A DNA stretch of 54,483 nt from Deltaproteobacteria bacterium. Its GTDB lineage: Bacteria; Desulfobacterota; DSM-4660; Desulfatiglandales; HGW-15. This document shows, in pieces, positions 1 to 7,600 of the stretch. Location of the stretch: positions 1-54,483 of the forward strand of contig JAFGFM010000095.1 in assembly GCA_016931115.1 (NCBI GenBank), written 5' to 3'. Both the position numbers and the translations under genes were made by a program. The notes beneath the pieces are model-generated. The model made no database searches and was not told where the DNA came from. It saw nothing but the letters and a program-made list of their open reading frames with translations. Position 1 is the first letter of the stretch. Every line of letters begins with the position of its first letter.

Positions 1-93
1 AGGTGGTGGAATGAAATTGGCCAGACATTGGACGCAAAGCCGAACAAAAGCATCTACAAGGACATGCTACTATATCGCCGAATCAGGCTTTAG
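1..93 (+). CDS. C-terminal end of an unrecognised protein (5' end outside window)
   Basis: The frame starting at base 1 is open for 30 codons and ends at TAG (91-93). The peptide ends in KDMLLYRRIRL and contains a WWNEIG stretch, which reads like an ordinary protein C-terminus, but I do not recognise the family. It stops about 70 bases before the attC-like core at 162-168, the position expected for the last gene of an upstream integron-type cassette. Because only the tail is visible, coding status rests on the open frame and plausible composition alone. Confidence 0.4.
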   Translation, partial: RWWNEIGQTLDAKPNKSIYKDMLLYRRIRL

Positions 94-94
94 A

Positions 95-169
95 GGTTCG
101 CGGAATCTATTAAACTAAATAATCTTTAAAGGTAGGCACCGCATGGCCCCTTAATGCAGGCGTTAATAA
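95..169. other. Possible integron attC-like site (3' half)
   Basis: Between the upstream stop codon and the next gene, the sequence CCCCTTA..GCAGGCGTTA (148-165) resembles the 3' end of Vibrio-type attC repeats (CCCCTTAGGCGGGCGTTA). It ends in a core-like GTTAATA at 162-168, and the next ATG follows only 11 bases later, as is usual for cassettes. A matching 5' core is only weakly visible (TATTAAAC near 108). No integrase gene lies in the window, so this is a resemblance and not a proven site. Confidence 0.3.
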
Positions 170-178
170 GGGATTACA

Positions 179-646
179 ATGGATACAATAATTAAGAAAA
201 AAGAAACATTTTCGGTTCTAGGAGTACAGTCCCAAATAAATCAAGGCTCAGAGACATCTGAGCTTTTCGCTGGAATTTGGAAACTGTTCGAGTCATATCG
301 TGAAATCATAGAATCTTTATCAATTGATAATAAATACTTCGGAATACAATTTCCTACCGACAAGGGAGAGGTTACAGAATATATGGCTGGAATGATGGTT
401 GAGGAAGACTCTGTTGTGCCTGAGGGATTAGCGAAACGCGTGGTGCCGAGTGGTGAATACGCAGCCTTTGTATGTCCTGTTGAGGAGATTGGAAAATATT
501 ACCAATACATTTTCACAAAATGGCTACCGTCAGCATCAGTATTGTTTAATCCAAGGAATCCAGTATTTGAGGAATATCCAGAAAAATATTCCACTGGACC
601 TGTATGTATCCATATTCCGATAACGAAGTATGTAAAAGTTGATTAG
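179..646 (+). CDS. GyrI-like / AraC effector-binding domain protein
   Basis: This stand-alone 155-residue protein is the size of a GyrI-like small-molecule-binding domain (the AraC effector-binding fold). The family pattern is visible: an N-terminal strand (KKETFSVLGVQ), a central helix with GIWKLFESY, the sensor strand EYMAGMMV, the VPSGEYAAF turn, and a C-terminal IHIPITKY strand. No DNA-binding helix-turn-helix is present, so it probably acts as a ligand-binding or sequestering protein and not as a transcription factor. Known relatives bind hydrophobic or cationic compounds; Cass2 from a Vibrio integron cassette is an example. The ATG follows an AAGGGA ribosome site. The gene sits between an attC-like 3' end and an 8-bp inverted repeat, with almost no spare sequence, which suggests a mobile cassette. 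The ligand cannot be read from sequence. Confidence 0.85.
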   Translation: MDTIIKKKETFSVLGVQSQINQGSETSELFAGIWKLFESYREIIESLSIDNKYFGIQFPTDKGEVTEYMAGMMVEEDSVVPEGLAKRVVPSGEYAAFVCPVEEIGKYYQYIFTKWLPSASVLFNPRNPVFEEYPEKYSTGPVCIHIPITKYVKVD

Positions 647-653
647 AAGCGGA

Positions 654-794
654 GGCTAACCTTTAAATAACAAGACCGCTGGGGTTTGGGGGTTGGGTAA
701 ATAGTAATAATGGGAAAATTGAATATAAATAATCCTCACTATCCTAAAAGCATGACTGAACTACTTGAATTAAAGTGGAAAACCGGGGTTAGCC
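654..794. repeat. attC-like inverted repeat bounding the GyrI-like gene
   Basis: GGCTAACC at 654-661, 7 bases after the stop codon, is a perfect inverted repeat of GGTTAGCC at 787-794. The outer cores of integron attC sites (RYYYAAC and GTTRRRY) are related in this way. Here the bases deviating from consensus are compensated on the other arm. The span of 141 bp is at the long end for attC sites. Inner L-box symmetry is not evident, so assignment is tentative. Confidence 0.35.
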
Positions 795-912
795 CTTGAC
801 ATTGGACATTTATCAAACCATACAGAGTTGACAGAAGCATGATTTACAAATAATCCTTTTCAATCCATCAGGTAATAAATATAGTTGTGAAAACAGTAAC
901 AGGAGAACCCCT

Positions 913-2517
913 TTGAAACTGATAATTAATGATTTACTGATTCCTGTTGAAAATGATGGAACTGATGCATATGTAACTGCCATTTCACAGAGGCTAACGA
1001 TTGATGTAGCAAATATATCTATATTTAAATTTCTCAGTAAATCACTTGATCTGAGTAATAAGGAACAGTTCTATTACAAACTGTCACTGGTAGTAACCGT
1101 TCATGACAGTTTCAACAACAGACAAAACATCCCCTTGTACCAGGAGCCGGTAATTAAAAATAGAATAATGATAAAAACCGGGGTTAGACCAATAATAGTG
1201 GGTTTTGGCCCGGCCGGTATGTTTGCAGCCATTGAGTTGATAGATTGCGGGATTAAACCCATAATATTTGAAAGAGGAAAAAAGATAGAAGAACGCTCCA
1301 CTGATATTAATAAATTCATGGTAGATAAAGAGCTAAACACTGAATCAAATATACAGTTCGGTGAAGGTGGAGCAGGTGCATACTCGGACGGAAAGCTCTT
1401 TTCAAGGCGAAATAATAACACAAGTTATGTAAACCGGGTCTTGAAGATATTTATCCGATTTGGCGCACCTCAAGAGATAGAGTACATGAGTAAGCCACAT
1501 CTTGGCACGGATGTATTGTGCAGGATCGTAAAGAACATAAGGCGATATATTTTTGAGAGAGGCGGTGAGATTTATTACAACTCAAAAATGACAGACCTTT
1601 TAATATCCGATGGCAATGCAACAGGTATTGTAATAAATAATGAAAAGGAATATTTTTCTTCGCGAATGTATATCGCCCTTGGGCACTCTGCCCGCGACAC
1701 TTTTGAGATGATGCATAAAAAAGGTGTTGCCATGCAGCAGCGCCCGATCTCTGTTGGGGTAAGGATAGAGCACCCTGCAGAGACTATCAACCTTATGAGG
1801 TATGGTGACAAATATTTTGAGTATAACCGGCTGGGGGCAGCCACATATTCGCTGAATTATACCAATCGAAAAAATGGGAGGGGGGTTTATACATTCTGCA
1901 TGTGCCCTGGCGGTGAGGTTGTTAATGCCTCATCTGATCAGGGCATGATGGTTCTTAACGGCATGAGTTACTCACACAGGTCTTCAGCCTTTTCAAATGC
2001 AGCCCTGGTTGTAACATGTAATACGAATGATTATAAATCTATCAGCCCCCTGGCCGGTATAGAGTTCCAAAGGGATATCGAGCAAAAGGCATTTAATGCC
2101 GGGGGCGGTGAATGGCAGGTTCCGGCGCAGAATCTGATGGGGTTTTTAGGTGTAAAACACTCTGCTATTTTAAATGTTACCTCCTGCCGGACAGGGGTTC
2201 TCCCTTCTGACCTTAAAGATATTCTGCCTGAGTTTGTGGTTACTGAATTAGCGGCTGCGTTTAATAAATGGAAAGAGGAGGTACCATTGTTTGTTTCAGA
2301 TCAGGCGATATTGCTGGCCCCTGAAACAAGGACATCATCTCCTGTAAGGATCATACGTAACGAAAATTATGAGTCCATAAACATAAAAAATATATTCCCA
2401 ATAGGCGAAGGCTCTGGTTACACTGGCGGAATAACGAGTTCTGCTGCCGATGCAATTAAGGCTGTTGATTCATGGGCATGTGGTAAATCAGTGAAAGAAA
2501 CTCATGATGCTTCATAA
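913..2517 (+). CDS. FAD-dependent NAD(P)/FAD oxidoreductase, COG2509 type
   Basis: This 534-residue flavoprotein belongs to the uncharacterised FAD-dependent dehydrogenase family often annotated COG2509. An N-terminal region of about 90 residues precedes a Rossmann dinucleotide-binding motif, GFGPAGMFAA, near residue 97, followed by the ERG ribose-binding acid region. The conserved FGEGGAGAYSDGKL segment, the HLGTD segment and a C-terminal GEGSGYTGGITSSAADA FAD-contact motif are all present. The start is TTG at 913: it has AGGAG at 901-905 with 8-base spacing, and no upstream ATG fits better. A weak TTGACA at 828-833 could be its promoter. It is monocistronic, facing the hybrid kinase at 2562. 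The electron acceptor and substrate are unknown; family members are cytosolic. Confidence 0.9.
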   Translation: MKLIINDLLIPVENDGTDAYVTAISQRLTIDVANISIFKFLSKSLDLSNKEQFYYKLSLVVTVHDSFNNRQNIPLYQEPVIKNRIMIKTGVRPIIVGFGPAGMFAAIELIDCGIKPIIFERGKKIEERSTDINKFMVDKELNTESNIQFGEGGAGAYSDGKLFSRRNNNTSYVNRVLKIFIRFGAPQEIEYMSKPHLGTDVLCRIVKNIRRYIFERGGEIYYNSKMTDLLISDGNATGIVINNEKEYFSSRMYIALGHSARDTFEMMHKKGVAMQQRPISVGVRIEHPAETINLMRYGDKYFEYNRLGAATYSLNYTNRKNGRGVYTFCMCPGGEVVNASSDQGMMVLNGMSYSHRSSAFSNAALVVTCNTNDYKSISPLAGIEFQRDIEQKAFNAGGGEWQVPAQNLMGFLGVKHSAILNVTSCRTGVLPSDLKDILPEFVVTELAAAFNKWKEEVPLFVSDQAILLAPETRTSSPVRIIRNENYESINIKNIFPIGEGSGYTGGITSSAADAIKAVDSWACGKSVKETHDAS

Positions 2518-2561
2518 TATTAGGCGTGATATCTTTTTTACAAATTTCCAGTAATATATTT

Positions 2562-4877
2562 TTAGACCCTGTCAAGTTCGGCCCTTACTGCCTTTGCAAG
2601 CGTAATTAGTGTGTAGGGTTTTTTGATATAGGCCCCTGCCCCCAGTGACATGGTACTTTTAACCCTGATGGTTTCAGCAAATCCACTTGCAATAATGGCC
2701 TTCTGCTTAGGGTTTATCTTTAATATCCTTTTGTATGTCTCAAGACCATCAATGCCGGGCTGCATAATCATGTCCAGAACAATCAGGTCTGCCTTATGAT
2801 CACTGATAAACTCAATCGCCTCTTCACCGCTTGTAACAGAAGATACAGAATAGCCCAGCTGCTCAAGCATTTCATAGGCTATATCTATCTGTGACTTAAC
2901 ATCATCAACTATCAGCACACTCTCTCCCCTGCCGTAAAAAGGTGTTAACCCCTCTTCCTTTTCTTTCAGGTCTATTTCCGCCCGTGTAACAGGAAAGAAC
3001 AGTGTAAACTCTGTACCCCTGTTTACAGCACTTTTTACATCTATATATCCATTGTGATCCTTTACAGTGCCCCAGACCACCGTCATGCCCAGGCCTGTCC
3101 CGCTTTTTCCCATACTCTTTTTTGTAAAAAAGGGTTCAAATATCCTGCCTATATCATTGGGTGATATGCCTGTGCCATTGTCACATACCCGCATAACAGC
3201 ATAGTCACCCTGAGCAACATCATCATACCCCCTTAAAGGTTGATCAAGATACCTGTTTTCAGTGGAAATTATTATGTCTCCACCATCGGGCAAGGCTTCT
3301 GCCGCATTTGAAACAAGGTTCATCACTGTCTTTAGCAGGTGGATTGGTGATCCCTTGATATTTAGCAGCCCCTCTTCCAGTCTAGTTCTGATCTTTACAG
3401 AGTTATGATAGGAAATGAGCTTTTCAAATTCAAGGCTTCCCAGATACTCGTTTATAATATCATTCAGATTAACTGTCTTATCTACTATTACATTTCTTCT
3501 TGTAAGAGTAAGAAGGTCCTGAACAATTGCCGCCGCCTTTTTACCTGAATCCTGCATGGTGATGACAGGTTTCCTGAAGGGGCTGTCTTGAGGAAGCTGC
3601 ATCAACAGGAGGTCCGGATACCCTACAATGCCTGAGAGTATGTTATTGAGATCATGGGCAACCCCTCCGGCAAGTGTGCCGAGCGCCTCCATTTTCTGGG
3701 CGCGCTGGAGCTGTGCCTCCATCTCCCTCTGTTTTCGTTCCTCATTAATCTTATCGGTAAGATCAATGGCTATTCCAATTATACCGATTTTATTAACATC
3801 CTTTTTAACTATATCAGCATGAGACAGTACAGGAAAGGTTGAACCATCCTTTCTAAGCGCGGTGTACTCATTACCTGTTTTCATAATTCCCTGAATATTT
3901 TTTTGAAAATTTTCACGCATTTTTTCTCTGTCAGAAGGGATAATCAACTGATAAAGATTTATTCCTTTTTCAAGGTCGGAGGCCTCATATCCAAAGGCCC
4001 TGATTGCATTTCTGTTTGCAAAGGTAATATTACCTGCCTCATCCGTCTCAAAGACTATCTGGGGTAAAGAATTGGCAAGTTCTCTGTATTTCTGTTCACT
4101 TCTTTTTAAGGCATTTACAGCCTCCTTGCGCTCTTCAATCTCCCTTAAAAGCTGTTTGTTGGCATTTATCAGTTCAGCAGTACGCCTTTCTACTATGCTT
4201 TCTATCTCACTGTTTCTCTGGATTAGCTTCTCTTCCGCAGCCTTTCTGACACCTACCTCTTTTTCCAGAGTTGCAATCAGCCCGACATTTTCATATTTCA
4301 GGGATATAGCCTCTATCAGCTCCCTGTTGAGTTTTTTTGCCGTTACAAACATGACCACCCAGAACAGGAATATCATAACCCCCATGGCAAAATGAACACT
4401 GTCGCCATAGAGAAAAAATACAATTCCAACAGGAAGAGAAGCAGGAATTGTAAAACAGTAAAATGCAGCCATTACAGAGGAAAAGAGCCCGACTGTGCCG
4501 GCTACCATACCTCCAAGCATTAATACTATGAAAACCTGATGGGCTATAGAAGATGCAGGAAGAAGGTAAACCCCTGCAGAGCCCCAGATTGCGCCAGAGA
4601 CGGTGAGGGCCACCAGAAAGATTTTCAGATGCTGGTTTACATTATCAGGGGTTATTGCGGTTTTATGCATCCTGTATTGACCAAATATACGTATAACATT
4701 GATCATGAGAACCGCTGATAACCATATGACAAGCCTGATAAAAGGTGTTGAACCAATCAGTAACAGAACAAGAATAAGAGAGTTCATAACAGTAACTGCA
4801 ATTGCCATGGGTGTCTGATGCAGTACCCTCTTTGCCCTGTCAAGCTTGTATTTATCAAATGTATTTGAAATATCCAT
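2562..4877 (-). CDS. Membrane PAS hybrid sensor histidine kinase with C-terminal receiver
   Basis: From the ATG at 4877 the protein has 771 residues. An N-terminal block of hydrophobic segments (about residues 20-190) forms a membrane sensor, followed by a coiled coil (about 200-260), a PAS domain (about 265-385), a HisKA domain with the phosphoacceptor in GGVAHDLNNILSG, and an HATPase_c domain with the N box (LVSNAAEAL), DNGTGI, FEPFFTKK and GTGLGM motifs. A REC domain ends the protein, with the phosphorylatable aspartate in LIVLDMIMQPGIDG. The HDLNN-type H box is typical of NtrB-like and PAS hybrid kinases of Desulfobacterota. The open frame extends 31 codons upstream to 4970, but that stretch is poor in charged residues and reads less naturally. 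No output regulator is adjacent, so its partner is unknown. Confidence 0.92.
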   Translation of the reverse strand: MDISNTFDKYKLDRAKRVLHQTPMAIAVTVMNSLILVLLLIGSTPFIRLVIWLSAVLMINVIRIFGQYRMHKTAITPDNVNQHLKIFLVALTVSGAIWGSAGVYLLPASSIAHQVFIVLMLGGMVAGTVGLFSSVMAAFYCFTIPASLPVGIVFFLYGDSVHFAMGVMIFLFWVVMFVTAKKLNRELIEAISLKYENVGLIATLEKEVGVRKAAEEKLIQRNSEIESIVERRTAELINANKQLLREIEERKEAVNALKRSEQKYRELANSLPQIVFETDEAGNITFANRNAIRAFGYEASDLEKGINLYQLIIPSDREKMRENFQKNIQGIMKTGNEYTALRKDGSTFPVLSHADIVKKDVNKIGIIGIAIDLTDKINEERKQREMEAQLQRAQKMEALGTLAGGVAHDLNNILSGIVGYPDLLLMQLPQDSPFRKPVITMQDSGKKAAAIVQDLLTLTRRNVIVDKTVNLNDIINEYLGSLEFEKLISYHNSVKIRTRLEEGLLNIKGSPIHLLKTVMNLVSNAAEALPDGGDIIISTENRYLDQPLRGYDDVAQGDYAVMRVCDNGTGISPNDIGRIFEPFFTKKSMGKSGTGLGMTVVWGTVKDHNGYIDVKSAVNRGTEFTLFFPVTRAEIDLKEKEEGLTPFYGRGESVLIVDDVKSQIDIAYEMLEQLGYSVSSVTSGEEAIEFISDHKADLIVLDMIMQPGIDGLETYKRILKINPKQKAIIASGFAETIRVKSTMSLGAGAYIKKPYTLITLAKAVRAELDRV

Positions 4878-5094
4878 ATATGGCCTGTCAGAAAAAATAT
4901 ACCAAAACACATAATATTTAATGCAATAACTTTGCCATAAGTGGCTACAAAACAGGGTTTTTATACACACCCACGCCCTATTTATGCCTTGCTTTTTCTT
5001 AGAAAAAATTGATATTACATAGTCTGTTTTTGTCTTAGGGCTTTTATAATCTGATTATACAGTGTAATGAATAATTTTACATAAAGAGATAGAT

Positions 5095-6003
5095 ATGAAT
5101 AAACCTCAAAATTCTGGCAATTATATAGCTTTACTGCTCCTGTTCATATTTAATCTTATATCCAGGATAATTCCCTTAAAATTATGGCTCTTCTTCGGTA
5201 AAATTTTTGGCCTTTTTTTCTACCTTGTTGATCCGAACCATAGAAAAATAGTATTGATAAACTTAAGGTTTGCTTATGGTAAAGAAAAGAATGAAAAAGA
5301 GTTGAAGGCTATTGCCATATCTAACTTTATGCACTACGGCATGATGGGGTTTGAATGGATACACATGATGCGGTTAACAAGAAAGGGCATGGATAAATTA
5401 AAGTCACGGATTCGCGTGGAGGGTGAAGAGCACCTGATCGCCGCAAGAAAAAAGAACCCTTCTGTTATCATATTAAGTGCCCATTTTGGAAACTGGGAAT
5501 ATGCCCACCTCTATTTTGCTGATACCTTTAACAGGCTTAATTTTATTGTCAGAATGATTGATAACCCTTTAATTGAGAAGGAGAGGGTTTTCAATAATGA
5601 AAATTTTGGTGTGGGTATACTGTACAAGGAAAACGGACTCAGACCGGCCATTAAAAAGCTTAAGAATGGTGAGGATCTTGTCATCTTTTCAGACAGGAAG
5701 GCTAACCTTCGAGAAGGGATACCCTGCCATTTTTTCAATCAGAAGGCATCAACTATCCCGCTTATATTCAGCCTTGCAAGCAAATATCATATCCCTGTTG
5801 TTCCCATGTTTATTTACCGCACAAAGGATGTAACAAAACACCGGCTTGTCTTCTTCCCTGAAATGAACATAGAAGGGCTTGATATGACTCAGGCCACACA
5901 GCTCCAGAATGATACCATTGAAAAGGCAATCAGGGAGCAGCCTGAACTATGGCTGTGGATTCACAGGAAATGGAAATGCTATCATGAGGAGATTTATTCC
6001 TGA
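5095..6003 (+). CDS. Lysophospholipid acyltransferase, lipid A biosynthesis (LpxL/HtrB family)
   Basis: This 302-residue member of the LpxL/LpxM lauroyl/myristoyl acyltransferase family transfers secondary acyl chains to lipid A precursors at the inner membrane. An N-terminal hydrophobic anchor (about residues 10-45) precedes the catalytic HX4E motif, seen as HFGNWE near residue 129. The later SDRKANLREGIPCHFF and PLIFSLASKYHIPVVPMF segments match the acceptor-binding part of the family. The length is normal. The ATG at 5095 follows a weak AAAGAGAT site, with a TATAAT element at 5045-5050 upstream. The gene ends against a perfect palindrome shared with the convergent aminotransferase. Which acyl chain it adds cannot be read from sequence. 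Confidence 0.92.
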   Translation: MNKPQNSGNYIALLLLFIFNLISRIIPLKLWLFFGKIFGLFFYLVDPNHRKIVLINLRFAYGKEKNEKELKAIAISNFMHYGMMGFEWIHMMRLTRKGMDKLKSRIRVEGEEHLIAARKKNPSVIILSAHFGNWEYAHLYFADTFNRLNFIVRMIDNPLIEKERVFNNENFGVGILYKENGLRPAIKKLKNGEDLVIFSDRKANLREGIPCHFFNQKASTIPLIFSLASKYHIPVVPMFIYRTKDVTKHRLVFFPEMNIEGLDMTQATQLQNDTIEKAIREQPELWLWIHRKWKCYHEEIYS

Positions 6004-6026
6004 ATTTTGCGCCAGATATTTATTAC

Positions 6027-6055
6027 GTAGAGACGGGTTTAAAACCCGTCTCTAC
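6027..6055. terminator. Perfect palindrome, likely bidirectional terminator or REP-like element
   Basis: GTAGAGACGGGTTT (6027-6040) and AAACCCGTCTCTAC (6042-6055) form a perfect 14-bp stem around a single base. It lies between convergent genes at 6003 and 6083. It lacks a strong T-run, and such GTAGAGACG palindromes are often dispersed repeats, so it may be both a transcription stop and a mobile palindromic unit. Confidence 0.6.
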
Positions 6056-6082
6056 AAAAGAATTACAGGTCGTCACATGATT

Positions 6083-7294
6083 TTAATCCTCACCATATAG
6101 GGGAACCGCTGCATCAATAACCTTTTCAAGTATATTGAACCCCTCATCCAATTCCTCTTTTGTAATATTAAGTGCCGGTAATAGCCTGATGCATTTACCC
6201 TGGATCATATTCAGTATCAATCCCTGTGAAAGGCAACCGGTCATTATATCAGCAGATATTTTTTCATCAGCTATTTCGAGTAAAAGCAGAAGGCCCTGCC
6301 CTCTTACCTCTTTTATTATCTCCGGATATTTATCCTTAAGTACCCATGATTTATCAATTGCATATTCACCTATTCTTTCAACATGCTCCCCGACCCTGTT
6401 TTCAATAAGATATTCTATTACCGCACATGATACGGCACACCCGAGGGGGTTTCCGCAGAATGTCCCGCCATGATCGCCAGGCTCAAGCAGTCGGTTCACC
6501 TCCTCTGTAATGGCAAAGGCGCCAAATGGAAAACCTCCTGCAATACCCTTTGCCATAGTCATGATGTCAGGGTGGATTCCACCAGTGCATGATACAAATG
6601 CCGGACCGGTTCTATAAAAACCTGTCTGTATCTCATCAATGATCAGGAGAGAGCCGTTTGCTTTACACATGGCCTGAACTTCTTTAATGTAATTTTGAGA
6701 GGGGATATTTACACCTCCTTCACCCTGTATCGGTTCCAGTATTACCGCAGCAATATCTTTATTCATAAACCTTTCCATATCAGGCAGGCTGCCAAAATTA
6801 ACAAACAGGTAGTTTGGCATAAGAGGTTTAAATTTATCCCTGTGTTTTGCCTGACCTGTTGCTGATGCAGTGCCTATAGTCCTTCCATGAAAACTCTGAA
6901 AAGTTGAGATTATATCCAATCTTCCTGTTGCCTTTCTTGCAAGTTTTATTGCCGCATCATTGGCCTCTGCACCGCTGTTTACAAAAAACAGACGGGTCAA
7001 TCCAGAGGGAAGTATCCCCTTCAGCAGTTTTAAAAGCCTTGCCCTTACAGGTGAATATGTCAGACCTGAATTTGGATTCTGTATGATCTTTTTCCCCTGT
7101 TCTGTAAGGGCCTTTACAATTACCTCATTACTATGCCCGATGGAGGTAACACCCCAACCTGCAGTAAAATCCAGATACCTTTTCCCTTTTTCATCCCATA
7201 CATATACCCCGCTGCCATATTCAATGGATACAGGTATTTTCTTGAAAAACCCTGGCATATGTTCTTCTTCAATATCTATTGTTTCAGTCATCAT
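6083..7294 (-). CDS. Class III PLP aminotransferase, ArgD-like (acetylornithine aminotransferase type)
   Basis: This 403-residue fold-type I PLP enzyme belongs to the class III aminotransferases. The motifs are clear: YLDFTAGWGVTSIGHS near the N-terminus, VNSGAEANDAAIKLAR for phosphate binding, IIDEIQTGFYRTG with the cofactor aspartate, the Schiff-base lysine in MAKGIAGGFPFGA, and GGTFCGNPLGCA. Length and motif order fit acetylornithine / succinyl-DAP aminotransferases, so a role in arginine or lysine synthesis is the best guess; the true substrate is uncertain. The start follows AGGAGAG. Upstream lie a sigma70 promoter (7540-7568), a 31-codon leader ORF and an intrinsic terminator whose T-run ends about 25 bases before the start codon. 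Expression is therefore probably controlled by transcription attenuation. Confidence 0.9.
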   Translation of the reverse strand: MMTETIDIEEEHMPGFFKKIPVSIEYGSGVYVWDEKGKRYLDFTAGWGVTSIGHSNEVIVKALTEQGKKIIQNPNSGLTYSPVRARLLKLLKGILPSGLTRLFFVNSGAEANDAAIKLARKATGRLDIISTFQSFHGRTIGTASATGQAKHRDKFKPLMPNYLFVNFGSLPDMERFMNKDIAAVILEPIQGEGGVNIPSQNYIKEVQAMCKANGSLLIIDEIQTGFYRTGPAFVSCTGGIHPDIMTMAKGIAGGFPFGAFAITEEVNRLLEPGDHGGTFCGNPLGCAVSCAVIEYLIENRVGEHVERIGEYAIDKSWVLKDKYPEIIKEVRGQGLLLLLEIADEKISADIMTGCLSQGLILNMIQGKCIRLLPALNITKEELDEGFNILEKVIDAAVPLYGED

Positions 7295-7318
7295 TTCATT
7301 CTCTCCTTTTGTTTTTAA

Positions 7319-7356
7319 TAAAAAAAAAGCCCCGATACCTTTTAGGGTACCGGGGC
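7319..7356 (-). terminator. Intrinsic terminator in the aminotransferase leader (attenuator candidate)
   Basis: On the minus strand GCCCCGGTACC (7356-7346), a 6-base loop and GGTATCGGGGC (7339-7329) form an 11-bp stem with one G-U pair, followed directly by about nine U. It lies downstream of a promoter and a short ORF and just upstream of the aminotransferase start. The sequence CAGGCCC overlapping its 5' arm (7359-7353) can instead pair with GGGCCTG (7426-7420) inside the leader ORF. It could also simply end read-through from the response regulator operon at 7601. Confidence 0.88.
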
Positions 7357-7382
7357 CTGATTATCTCTGTTTATATGGTTTT

Positions 7383-7478
7383 TTATTTAAAAACACTACC
7401 AGAAGAACAGCAGATACACCAGGCCCATGGGGCCGCGCGCCTGTATGCTCTGCTTGTCATGGTAGTGTAAGATGCCAT
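7383..7478 (-). CDS. 31-codon leader peptide upstream of the aminotransferase
   Basis: ATG at 7478 is preceded by AAGGAAAAT, a good ribosome site, and the frame runs 31 codons to TAA (7385-7383). The peptide carries Arg10, a tandem Arg13-Arg14, then Pro17-Trp-Ala-Trp20 and a Cys-Ile-Cys-Cys cluster (21-24). Almost the whole ORF folds on itself. ACACTACCA near its start pairs with TGGTAGTGT near its end (9 bp), AGCAGA pairs with TCTGCT, and ATACAGGC pairs with GCCTG-TGTAT. An intrinsic terminator follows and the ArgD-like gene comes next. This is the arrangement of a ribosome-mediated attenuator. I know of no matching described leader; coding status is inferred from the ribosome site, promoter and context. 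Confidence 0.6.
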   Translation of the reverse strand: MASYTTMTSRAYRRAAPWAWCICCSSGSVFK

Positions 7479-7539
7479 ATTTTCCTTGAATTCCTTAATA
7501 ATTACTTTAACAACTCGTCCTAATATCTTTAAGCAATGC

Positions 7540-7568
7540 ATATTAGATTCAAAATCTGTAAGTGTCAA
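7540..7568 (-). promoter_or_regulatory. Sigma70-type promoter for the aminotransferase leader
   Basis: On the minus strand TTGACA (7568-7563) and TAATAT (7545-7540) are separated by exactly 17 bases. The -35 is perfect and the -10 is near-consensus. Transcription would begin near 7533, about 55 bases before the leader ATG and about 240 before the aminotransferase. Confidence 0.82.
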
Positions 7569-7600
7569 CAGTTCTAAATGGAAATAAAGACAATTAAAAA

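Noticed and set aside
710-799. 29-codon ORF (MGKLNINNPHYPKSM start) after the GyrI-like gene
   Set aside because: It has no ribosome site, lies inside the attC-like inverted repeat, and ends on its 3' core. It reads slightly protein-like but support is too weak to call a gene.
777-1190. 14-base direct repeat AAAACCGGGGTTAG at about 777-792 and inside the FAD oxidoreductase gene near 1175
   Set aside because: The second copy is within a conserved coding region (KTGV codons) and has no flanking symmetry; most likely coincidence.
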